A stretch of 64,000 nt of DNA from Galdieria partita (Eukaryota; Rhodophyta; Bangiophyceae; Galdieriales; Galdieriaceae). The translations under genes and the position numbers were made by a program. The stretch lies in the NCBI GenBank assembly GCA_025991245.1, contig BQMJ01000070.1, positions 100,156 through 164,155 of the forward strand, written 5' to 3'. Below the pieces are notes generated by a model that was not told where the DNA came from, did no database searches, and saw only the letters and a list, made by a program, of their open reading frames with translations. Each line of letters opens with the position of its first letter. Position 1 is the stretch's first letter. Positions 53,621-64,000 of the stretch are shown here, one piece after another.

Positions 53621-55560
53621 TGTACTTAAACGTTTTGTTGATAATAGAAATACTCAACCATAATGTATAAACTCTGATCTGCACAAGTCTAAAAAGTCTT
53701 TGATACTGGTAACACAAAATTCACAGTCCTCCAAGTTGCAAACAGTTCAGAAAGACATTGATCAGCACAAGTGTTCACTCTACTTGTCGAAATTTCTCTA
53801 TGACAACTTAGCGACTGCACACCCAATCGTTCCAAGTTGTGGGAAACACGCTCTTCTTCTTGAAAGTGGTGGATTATACTTTCTTGAAATGATTACTATC
53901 GACTAGAGCTGAATGTTCTCCAAATCAACTTGAAGCCAGTAAATCTCCAAGGTAAACAACAAAGGTGAGTTTATCCCACTATACAATGGCGGGCTTGGTA
54001 TATCGACGCTCATTCTAGCACAACGGTTCTCTTCAAATAAAGCAACGTTAGAGAATCAATAGTATTCTAGGTAAACCTTTGAGTGGAAGGTTCCTTTGAA
54101 AAGTGCTCACTAGGTACGTATGAAACTATATATGGCACTTTTGACGGTACTCGAAGAGCTCTTCAACATCACTTTTCCCAATCTTCCTTTTGTGATTGTT
54201 TTGCTTAGCTAACACAACTTTGGCTGTAGTTGCTTTGTTACCACCCGGTTTGAAGTGTATAAAGTTGTTCATTTTTAATGAAACTTTAAATAGTTGAATT
54301 TGGAGAAGAACTTAGTAGGACCAAACTTTGAGGTTTTATGATTTCGCACTTTTTGAAATTCCAGCCAAGGCGCGGTTTGGTTTGTTCGTTTCCTGTCAAC
54401 AACTTGGCTTGAACCTCAAAGTTGCTTCCAACTTCATGTCGATTGCAACGTAGGTACTGTTGGAGAATTGTTGATCTTTAGTTTCTGGTCTGTTTGAAGA
54501 CATTGACCCTGCGGAGTAGTGGGGAACCAGTGGGCACAAAGGCTCCAAATAGTCTTTGACCTTGAATCCTTGTCCCACTCTAGTCTTCCAATGTAACTTG
54601 GTTTTTCCAGTTGAATTGTACTTCTAATTGTTGTCCTGTGAACAACAGAGGAGGACTCTCTCTTGTGAACAATTGCCAAGATCGTTTGTAACAATCGGAG
54701 TATATTCTGAGTTGATTCTCTTTGGAGCTTCACAAAAACGATTCTTGTCATTGTCAGTTTTTGTCTATTGAGAATCTATTGTCCGAGTGGAGAGGGGAGG
54801 TTGTCTCGTGGCAACTGAACTGTGCAGTTCAACTGTGAGTTGCTGTTTCGAAAACGGACGTGAACAGAGTTTGTACACCCACTTTGAAGCATCTTTACGT
54901 CGTTGTTTTGCTAATCTTACTTGACGAGGTCACATGAAGGATGCAAATTCGAAACAAAACTTGGAAGAAAAAGAGCGTCTGATGGGAAAAACTTTCACAA
55001 AAGAGAGGCTTCGCAACTCGTCGGCATAGTGTATGTTTGGAATAGCTACCGTAGTCTTTTGTGCTCAAGTCTATAAATACTTAGCAGTTGAGTTTGTGAG
55101 ACACAGTTTTGGAAAGGATATTGTTTGAATAGTATTACTGTTGGCACTTAAATAGCCCTGTCTTTCTATTGGGAAATCACAATCAACTGTACAACGTATA
55201 ATTCTATGAAAAGCCTGAGAAATACAAAGTATACCAATTGACAACTATCCACGAATTTATAAATACATTGCTCATTTTAGACAGCGATTCTTTCTGCATA
55301 TTAAATTACTCGACTGAGCAACATTCCTAGATATGCGCAAGATATTCCAGGATCTTCTTACGTTACAAAGCAAAATTGAGCAAGAAATTAGTAATTTATT
55401 TTTGATACCCTGCTTACTTGAACGATCGATCTTCATACTGGTGGGTGCGGTTGCTAAAATTTTATTAACGTAGAAATCTAGCGTCCATGAATGAATACAC
55501 GCTGAATTTCGTGACTAGTTAATTATACAAGAAGAACTCTAGCCAACCTTTGGATTGTTG

Positions 55561-58500
55561 TAATGATAAAAATGTCTGAAGGGCAAGCAATTTTTTCTAT
55601 TCAATTGATAATAAAAAATGTACACGACCGCAATTTCATTTATAGACAAATTACCTTGTCATTTGTATACAAACGAGAAAGACTTTTAGCCAAGAAAGAA
55701 AGACAAACACCAACTGCAATACACAGTACAAAAAAAGACCATAATAGAAGGAAAATACATTTGATAATATCTAAGAAATCGAATCTTGGCAATTTACCTA
55801 TGCCTTAACCCAATTCAGGAGAGGAGAAACTCAACGTTTAGACACTATCAGTCACAAAGGTGTAAACAGAGAGACTTCAAAGAATCAGCACAAACTCTTA
55901 AAAAAATGCAAAGACTAGAATTGACCATTCAAGTTTACTAATCAGCCAATCAGAATTATTCATAATTGGGCAGAGCTGGGGCCAATGCAGTAGAGCTATC
56001 ACCCAACGCCAAAAAAGAAAGTTCTCGTATCGCTTCATAAAAAAAACTTTATTATGATGAATAACTATACAAAAATGCTTCTAAGACCACAGTTTAAAAG
56101 AAAAGTTTCAAAGAACCCAATAGCAATCAAAACGGTAAGTAGAGATGCAATACAATTGACATGAGAAGCTTTATTTATCACAGAAACTTATTGAAGACAA
56201 CATGTTCTTGTGAGAGTTTTACATAGAATATTCAATTGAAAAGAGAAAAAGAAAACCAAAAATTTCTGGCAACAACAATATTAGCTCAAAACGAACTACT
56301 CAGCCAAAACAAGGACAAACACAATCAAATTTCTAAATTACAGGAAGTCTAGGTAAAGAAAAAGTTTACGAAATTTTATTTAACCCAGTGGCGAATTAAA
56401 ACAATTAGGAAAACATATAAAAACGGACCATACCAAAATGTTCAGAATGAAATACATTAAAACAATAAAGTTGTCTATAGTGCACAATGCTGAAATCATT
56501 TCCAATTACACTGTGATGTGAAAGAGGAAAAAGATTAACATAAAAAATACCTAAAGTAGTACCTGGAAAAAACTACATATTCAAAAACCATACACACTCA
56601 ACAAGAAGAAATGCAATTTTACAAGGAAACCTCTATTCTTTACAAGAGACTAAATTGAAAAGTGATATCTGTGAAACCAATTGTAGCAAGTAATATATAG
56701 AACCGTAGTAGATTGTGCTGCAAATGAAAAACTTGTTGCATTGTAGATTTTACTAGGCTGAATTAGAATCCAAGCTGGGTCGTTGGGAAATCCAGTAAGT
56801 AGTTATTTGAGTTCACATGAGGGTTCATTGATTCATTTCCCCTCACTTTCCTCTATTGCCTTTTGGCTGTCATGGGCTGTGTTTTGTTGTACGTTGCCAA
56901 TTCTCGACAAAATTTAAAAATTTTTCGAAATTCTTTTAAAGCAGATATTTGTGGAAGAAAAGTTGTAGAAATTGGTTTGTATATACTAATTTGCGTTTTC
57001 TTGTTTCATATGAACTTTTTCACGATTAGCCAAGAGTAAGCTCCAACTGTCTAGAAAATGGCTAGAGTGCTATTTATTTGTAAATATAAATATAATTAGT
57101 AGTAGAAATCAACAGCAATGAAGCAATAAAAAATAGAACTTAGTAAACTCTTCTTTCATAGTCCATTTTCCTCATGAAAAGTTAAGGAAACACCGAGATT
57201 ACTTCAAAGTCTTCCATAGTGCACCTTCCCATACTTGATATAGTACAAAATTCTTGAGCGAGGTTGCAAGTACACCAGAACAGTGCAAGTTGAGCTTCTC
57301 CTGCAACGTCGCCAATATCACAGTATTCCAAGGTGTGTTAATAAAACAGGAAGAGTTTCAAATAGAAAATTTAAGAGAAAAGAGCTAGGGAAAAAACCAA
57401 AATTTCATGAAATGCATACTAAAGCAACTAAAAGGGTATTTAACGTTAAGAAAAAAAAGAAGAAAAAGTTTTACGTAGAGAAAAAGAGTAAAGGTACATC
57501 AAGACCAATGACGAAAAATGCCACGCAGTGATACATTCTTCGAGTAGCCACCGCTAAAGATATAGACTAGCTAGACATAAAGCAAATAGAAAGAGGGAGG
57601 ATAGTAGACATGATGGAATTGCTACGTTGTCATTGTTTACTATTTCTTTCAGTTGAAGTCATTTTTATGGCATATGTGTGGTATGCCTTACCTTTGTACT
57701 TATATATGTATACCACCACCAAAGTCGAAGTATAGTATAACAAGATACTCACAGAATAAAATAAGCAGTAAACATGTGACATAAGAAAGTAAAAAACTGA
57801 TTTGTCAAACTGCTAAATGATAAACGCGACATCATAAGAAAGCATAAGAGAGACAAAGTTGTACTTTTCAAACCACTATCAGTGAATTGAGAAAGACTCT
57901 GATACGGTAAATCCATAGTAATACGGATGCAGAAAACGAAGCCGATTTAGTTTAGCAATATTTCAAATAAATAATGAATTATTTTAGCTCCAAAGAATGA
58001 AAACGTTTCCCCAAAGCAAGTGTTGGAGAAATTTCATGATCTATCAATGGCAGTACAATTGTAAAGGTTTTGTTAGGGATAAAGATTATATAGGCGAAAT
58101 TGAATTGTCACAAATGCATCAACAAACAAGACAAAACATCAAAACTATCAAATATGAAACCAACAAAGTAGATCAACATTTGACTCATTTCATTTTTTCT
58201 TAATAGCATTGGCTTCACGAGAACGTAATGGAGTGGAAGCGCACGACATATTGCAGTTTACACTAAAAAATTTTCGGTTTCCTAAGACTCGGTAACTGAT
58301 TTTCTTGGATATACTTAAATTTTAAAAAAAGAACGATAAAAATGGCCAGTTAAAAATCAATTTATAGAGAAAAGAAAGACTTTTAGAGAAAAAGACGCTA
58401 TCGAAACAGTAGAAGAATTCATTTGTACTACCTGCTCTTCATTAAATTAGTACCACTAATTGTTCTCAGGGTCTGGACATCAGTCGACAATGCAAAAGAT

Positions 58501-61500
58501 AGTAAGAAGAAGTGTCCAAAATGCATGTTCAATACCATATTCTCAGTCGGAAACAATTCAGTACTTTTGTCAAATTGAAATACTTGAAAGAAATTTTATA
58601 TATTTAAGGAGAGAAACAAAAACAACAGGATGATTTCAAAGAACAGCCATGAAATTACAACATACTCATGGAGGAAAAGTGAACTTGAGAGATATGTTTC
58701 ACTTCAAGTCGTCATTCAAAGCATAGTCAAACTGACATAAAGCATATAATATCGACGATGCTACAGACAAACGTTGAACTTTTGTGGCTCGATTGCTAAC
58801 TGTTCAATCTATTTGAGGCTTTTTTATGGAAAAGGCGTGGCTTTCTTTGTCTTAATTATATATACCTACAGTACAATTCGTGTACAATATTATGCCAATC
58901 AACATAAAATAGAACAAAATGGATCCAGTTACCATAAGAAAGCAAAAAAATTCTTTACAAAAAAGGTGTCTGATAAAAGATACCCCATAGTAAAAACCAA
59001 CAGTTGCACGATTCTACTTTTCGAAAAACTGCCGCTTTTCAATATCGAAAACGACCATAGTGAAACAAGCCATGCAATACGTTAGCTGTAAAAATTACCA
59101 GATTTATATTTCGTATATCATATTCATAACCAAATTGCTCAGCTCCCCCCAAAAATTAAAAACTTCAATAAAAGTGAAACAAATGGAACAATTGGATATC
59201 ACTTACATGCAATACAAATACAACTGTGGGGATGATTCCCAAAAGATTTCAAAGGAAGAATTACTTTGTCACTCGAGATAAATTAGCAAAATCAAAAAGA
59301 TCTTCAAGAATGTTGACACAATTTCAAAAATATTTAACCCATTCTAAACCACTTAATTTTATACTCTATTAGACTCTTTTACGACGATCTAGTGAATTGA
59401 GAAAACCGCATGCTTTTAGAAAGAGGAATGAAAATTCGTGTGGTTTCAAATAAAAAAAATTGTTTTTCTGAAATCATCCACGGTTCATTAGAAGAGCAAT
59501 AAAAATATCGTCTCGAATAGAGTCTGAAATAAGAAAGAATTTAGGGAGGTCGACCCAAGTGAAAAAATTGTAGAATTTCAATACATTATTTGTCCTTTAT
59601 GGCATCAGTACTTCTAGTTGTTCTCAGGAGTAACCAGTAGGTGGCAATGCGAAATTTAGTAAAAAGAAAAGTAGAACAAATCTCATATAGAAAAAATTCA
59701 ATATATTCTCACCTCGAACAGTTTTTGCATATGTGAAATAGAACCTAGGAAAACTTCATTACACATTCAAGGGTTATATGACATAAAACACAAAAGAAAA
59801 ACAGACAGTAGTACTAGAAGAGAAATGATCAAACAAGTGAACTTTCTAAAATATGAACAAAGAGCCTAAACGAAATTGAATCTTCTAGCTCATTCATTCT
59901 TAAAAAGTAACAATTGAACAAAAATCTGTGACATAAGAGTGCACACTGAAAAGCCGACAAAGAGATTCAGAATTCGACATTGTAGAGAATAGATACAAGG
60001 CGGCTCGAAAAGTTTACCAAAAGACAAAGTATTGCTTTCGAGAATCTAAGAATAGCATAAGCATTGTCTACTTTTTGCTAAATATGTATACCGACACTAT
60101 ACTTCAAGTAAGGCTACTCGAAGAATGAAGCAAGCAGTGTCTCAAGACCATCAAAAAGCAGAAACGACTTACCAAATGGTTAACTTTTCAATAGCATTGC
60201 ACCGTAGAATGCAATAAAATGACAAAATAACAATACTTAGAATTTTGCTACATAAGACAAATTTCTAAAAACGATTCTAACAAGGTAAGGTTCAACCATG
60301 AAGATCTTGGCGAAACCATTGAAACAAAAGTTTCGAAATTATCCATATTCAAAGCTCACAATTATGTATGCACTGAAGACAGCAGCGATCTTAATAAGAA
60401 AAATCAATAAACAAAGAACATCATCGCTACCATGTAGTACCTATATGAAAAGATAAATTCAACGAAAAAGCTTCTATGTCACCAAGGCATAAAAATTTAG
60501 AAAAATTCCAAAACTTGTAACAACATTTAAAAGCAAAAGATTTCAGCATTTCGTTTTCAGTTCTATTGCATTCGCTCTATGAAACGGTACTGAAGAGAAG
60601 TTTTTGCAATATATCAAAGGGGAATAGGCAATTTTTGCATTACCAGTTTAGTACTTTCTTTATACGGTTTACTAAAGGAACAATACCAAAACCAATTTTA
60701 GAAAAAAGTCATAGAAGAAACCATTAAAGAAATAAAAACTTGAGAATATATTGAGGAATTTTTATGTACCACTTGTTCTTTACATCATCTGTACCATGAA
60801 TCTGTCCTCATCAGGCAGATATTTCTCAACCTTGTGAAACGAAGTAAAAAAGTTACAGCAATCTGCGCACAGAGAAAAAAAATACAGTACCTTTTATGAA
60901 AGGGAACTTAGTAACTAGATCACAAAGAAATACAGAAGAAAAAATGTTTTTTTTCTCATTGGAGGAAAAGTAGTAAAAAGAAATGAAAATGTTACATAGT
61001 GGCAGATTGTTCTAATTTTGCGACGACTTGTTCGCGTACATTGCTTGCACTTTAGACTAACGTCACTAGAAGGTTACCATTTAAACGAACCACCTAGAAT
61101 CTCAAAACGACACAAAAGTAGCAGAAAAAATTGTGCATTCTTAATAAAATTTGAACTAAAGAAGGAATGTAAAAAACTAACTCCAGTTTTCAATCCAAAA
61201 AAAGTTTAAACAAAATGTAGCTGACAGGAAACCAAACTTGGTCAGTAGCACAGAAAGCAAAAAAAATAAAGCAATACGTAACTATTCTTTGTGCAGAAAA
61301 GCATAAATAAGAAACCGGACATAAACAATTCACTCTGCTTACTAAAACTTTGGGACTACTGGAGCTCAGTGAATTGAAAAACTAGGTATGTCAAGGACGA
61401 AAGCAACAAGCATTTTTTCGTCATTTTGGTTTTATAATACTTCATTCCGGTAGAATTTCAAGTTGAATATGCATGTTTACCTAAAAGTTCAAATACTATT

Positions 61501-62366
61501 GGAATATATTAACTAGGCGATTCTAGGTAAATCTATCCAATATCAGAAACGAAAAGGATATTTCATCAAATAGATTCGGCACAAATACCGCACAAAGCAA
61601 AGTATCATAATATGAAAAAAAACAATTAATTCGCAATGAGTCAATCAAGAAAGAAATTAATGATGCTAACAATAACAAAAAAGCAACCATTCAAGAAAAA
61701 TGTTCACAATTCCTAAACAGCTCAGAATTTCGAATTATTGCAAAACAACCGAGAAATTCCTTAACTCAGAAGGGCCTTGAACTAAAAATAGCATCCGAAA
61801 ATTTTAACTAAATACCCGTAGCAAACAAAAAAAATACAAATGTACGCAGAAATAGCACACAAGACAAGTCATTTGATCTTTGGCAAAACAAGTAGCACAG
61901 ATTGAGAAATCATTAGCTTTACGAAACTAAAACCAAAAGTAAATGTCTTGATAGAACCAATTCGTTTTTTTCCTCCAATGCATTGAGATTTCCAAAAACC
62001 TGATAAATCTCGAATGCAAATGACCTGGAACAGGACAATAGGAATTTTCTTAGGATTCATTAATTTTTTTTAATTTTATTACTGTTTCTAACAAAAGTCA
62101 TATACGATCGAAAGAAACTAACAGGATAGAAAAAGGAACATCCATCGATCAGAACAACGCAAAAGGATCCTTCATAAAATGGATACCGGTTCACAAGAAT
62201 AAGTAAAACCCAGTAAAAAAAAGCTTTAATAATTGGCTCTCAACCATATCAATGAAAAACGACTGTTTCGAGGCAACAAATAACCCAAAAAAATTTTCAA
62301 TCAAACAAACTACTTCAAATTTTAAATCAACGCAACACGACATGAAAATGCCAAAAAACAAATGAA
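55561..62366. other. A-rich subtelomeric region without genes
   Basis: About 6.8 kb with no supportable gene. The plus strand is rich in A and poor in T over most of its length, with long A runs. Open frames are short and of low complexity (Lys/Asn/Ile-rich). From about 58.3 to 61 kb a strongly diverged repeat of about 1.17 kb period can be followed. One stretch around 56,760-57,060 is less A-biased and may be of different origin. Confidence 0.6.
58380..60860 (+). repeat. Diverged direct repeat, period about 1.17 kb, three copies detected
   Basis: An anchor block resembling ATTT.TNCTACCTGTTCTT...ATCAGTAC...TGTTCTCAGG recurs at about 58,410-58,470, 59,575-59,630 and 60,755-60,816. Intervals between the TGTTCTCAGG-like ends are about 1158 and 1184 bp. 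Sequence after the first two anchors also aligns for about 100 bp. The copies are old and strongly diverged, so exact unit limits are uncertain. Confidence 0.55.
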
Positions 62367-63385
62367 GGACAATCATAAGTTAAGAGCAAAATCAAAACTT
62401 TTTTCTACCGTTTCCAAGTATTCATGCAATATATCTTAAATACAAATATAATGGAAAAATAACCCACAGAAACAGTCTCCAAAACGCGACCAAACACTCA
62501 CTGAAATTTGCGACTAATTATACTAGACTAAAAGCAAACGAAGAGGATTGATAGAATTAAGAAACTTTCGTTTAAAATACAATTAAGAGAAAAAATGCAG
62601 TAAATTGTAAAACATGTATAGGCAGGCAGAAGGGAGTGGGCATTTTTCTTTCTTATTCACGTTTTGCTGAAAAATTATTCTTGGGAACATAAAAACGTCT
62701 CAACAAAAAGAGGACAATCACCAGTCAAAAGCAAAATAAAAACTTTCTCTATTCGCTTCCAAGTATTTCTGCAATATACCTCAAATACAAATATAAGAGA
62801 AAAATATCACACAAGAAAAGACGCCAGGACGCCAAAAAATACTCAGTAAAATTTGTGACTCATTATACTAGACAACAAGCAAAAGTAAGACGCTAAATAC
62901 AAATAAGGGACATTTGTTTGAAATACAGCTAAGAGGAAAAAATGCAGCAAATTGTAAAAAAAGTGTAGGCCGACAGGAGGAAGTTGGCATTCTTCTTTCT
63001 TATTCCGGTTTTACGGAAGGATTATTTTTGGGTAAAAAACGCCTCAACAAAAGAAGGAAAATCACCAGTTAAAAGCAAAATATAGACTTTCTCTTTCCGC
63101 TTCCGAGAATTTATGCAATATACCTCAAATAGAAATATAAGAGAAATAAATCAAACAAGAAAGGTCGCCAGGACGCCAAAAAACACACAGTAAAATTTGT
63201 GACTCATTATACTAGGCAACAAACAAAAGTAAGAGGGTAACTACAATTAAGGAACTTTAGTTTGAGATGCAACTAAAAAATGATGCAGTAAATTGTAAAA
63301 TATGTCTAGGCCGGCAGGAGGAAGTTGGCATTTTTCTTTCTTAGTCAGGTTTTACTGAGGGATTATTATTGGGGTCTACTTGCGA
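62367..63385 (+). repeat. Telomere-associated satellite, period about 345 bp, nearly three units
   Basis: Three tandem units begin near 62,367, 62,711 and 63,056. The marker GCAATATAYCTYAAATA occurs at 62,426, 62,771 and 63,115, i.e. at intervals of 345 and 344 bp. Other markers recur in order: CGCCAGGACGCCAAAAAA (units 2 and 3), ACTCATTATACTAG, GCAGTAAATTGTAAAA and AGGAGGAAGTTGGCAT. The third unit is cut within the segment equivalent to GATTATTCTTGGG and followed directly by telomeric repeats. Units 2 and 3 are more alike than either is to unit 1. Confidence 0.88.
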
Positions 63386-64000
63386 TTTATTAGTGTTTAT
63401 TATTGTTTACTTAGTGTTTATTATTGTTTATCAGTGTTTATTATGGTTTTTTAGTGTTTATTATGGGTTTATTATGGGTTTATTATGGGTTTATTATGGG
63501 TTTATTATGGGTTTATTATGGGTTTATTATATGTTTATTAGGGTTTATTAGGGTTTATTTAGGGTTTATTTAGGGTTTATTAGGGTTTATTAGGGTTTAT
63601 TAGGGTTTATTAGGGTTTATTAGGGTTTATTAGGGTTTATTTAGGGTTTATTTAGGGTTTATTAGGGTTTATTTAGGGTTTATTTAGGGTTTATTAGGGT
63701 TTATTTAGGGTTTATTAGGGTTTATTAGGGTTTATTAGGGTTTATTAGGGTTTATTAGGGTTTATTAGGGTTTATTTAGGGTTTATTTGGGTTTATTTAG
63801 GGTTTATTAGGGTTTATTAGGGGTTATTTAGGGTTTATTTAGGGTTTATTAGGGTTTATTTAGGGTTATTTAGGGTTTATTAGGGTTTATTAGGGTTTAT
63901 TAGGGTTTATTAGGGTTTATTAGGGTTTATTAGGGTTTATTAGGGTTTATTAGGGTTTATTAGGGTTTATTTAGGGTTTATTAGGGTTTATTTAGGGTTT
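63386..64000 (+). repeat. Telomere: TTTATTAGGG / TTTATTTAGGG repeats
   Basis: About 615 bp of repeats to the window edge with the G-rich strand running 5' to 3' toward the end, as expected for a right-hand chromosome terminus. The first units are degenerate (TTTATTAGTG, TTTATTATTG, TTTACTTAGTG, TTTATCAGTG, TTTTTTAGTG). Next come six copies of TTTATTATGGG and one TTTATTATATG. From about 63,534 on the array is almost purely 10-bp TTTATTAGGG mixed with 11-bp TTTATTTAGGG, with rare TTTATTTGGG or TTATTTAGGG. Irregular mixing of the two lengths is typical of telomerase products rather than of an unequal-crossover satellite. Confidence 0.95.

Larger units (their letters stand above)
51227..55560. 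other. Subtelomeric region with decayed coding-like fragments
   Basis: About 4.3 kb without an intact gene. Several short stretches on the plus strand have codon-like composition but break after 30 to 60 codons (for example 51,580-51,690, 51,880-52,050, 52,644-53,041, 53,700-53,906). This is what decayed genes or retroelement remnants would give. Parts of 52.1-52.3 kb and 54.2-54.4 kb seem weakly similar to each other. No family could be named with confidence. Confidence 0.55.

Noticed and set aside
55563-62849. Several 60-100-codon Lys/Asn-rich frames in the A-rich region
   Set aside because: They are expected by chance in A-rich DNA, have low complexity and lack splice or family support.
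63369-63551. Open frame of 60 codons across the telomere start
   Set aside because: It is translated degenerate telomeric repeat (repeating Tyr/Gly/Leu pattern), not a gene.
63386-64000. Regular short repeats as a possible CRISPR array
   Set aside because: There are no spacers; the units are contiguous 10-11 bp repeats at a chromosome end in a eukaryote.
1-64000. Bacterial-style operons with ribosome binding sites
   Set aside because: Spliceosomal introns, organelle-targeted proteins and a telomere show a eukaryotic nuclear chromosome; close spacing is compaction, not a bacterial operon.

Overview
This window is a chromosome end of a compact eukaryotic nuclear genome. About 44 kb of dense single-copy genes is followed by about 19 kb of gene-poor subtelomere, and it finishes in a telomere at the right edge. 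The genes point to a unicellular photosynthetic alga, most likely a cyanidiophycean red alga of the Galdieria type. They include plastid photosystem-II assembly factors related to HCF173 and HCF107, a thylakoid-type DEG protease, mitochondrial genes, very short GT-AG introns and an archaeal-type STAND ATPase of the kind expanded in Galdieria. The genus is an inference; 'eukaryotic alga' is well supported. I worked out the splice junctions by hand from reading frame, splice consensus and family homology. About 50 introns could be placed and most are 45 to 65 bp long.

Left block (1-14 kb): the 3' part of dihydroxy-acid dehydratase, NOC3, a YAE1-like protein, UBXN7/Ubx5, a zinc alcohol dehydrogenase, THOC5, a coiled-coil protein, HCF173-like, an unrecognised five-exon gene and an AP-complex sigma subunit. 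Middle block (14-31 kb): an MJ0042-type zinc-ribbon protein, HCF107-like, PET191/COA5, an archaeal-looking methyltransferase, E2F, organellar valyl-tRNA synthetase, DEG protease, methylcrotonyl-CoA carboxylase beta, mitochondrial uS17 and a patatin-like lipase. Right part of the core (31-44.4 kb): an oxysterol-binding-protein-related protein, EED (PRC2 core), VPS35, ERCC8/CSA-like, an unknown protein, mitochondrial acyl carrier protein and a MAP3K-epsilon/Cdc7-like kinase.

Subtelomere (44.4-63.4 kb): one intact STAND ATPase gene, one 5'-truncated paralogue, a dispersed repeat copied on both sides of that paralogue, and decayed coding-like fragments. From about 55.5 kb on the sequence is strongly A-rich on the plus strand and carries a diverged repeat of about 1.17 kb period, then a satellite of about 345 bp period that is cut by the telomere. 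The telomere (63,386-64,000) is built of TTTATTAGGG and TTTATTTAGGG units, preceded by degenerate proximal variants.

The genes are mostly unrelated housekeeping functions. Three themes stand out: photosystem-II mRNA/translation factors (HCF173 and HCF107 within 5 kb), chromatin and cell-cycle control (EED, E2F), and mitochondrial maintenance (COA5, mtACP, uS17m, MCCB). Several same-strand neighbours are separated by only 12 to 40 bp.
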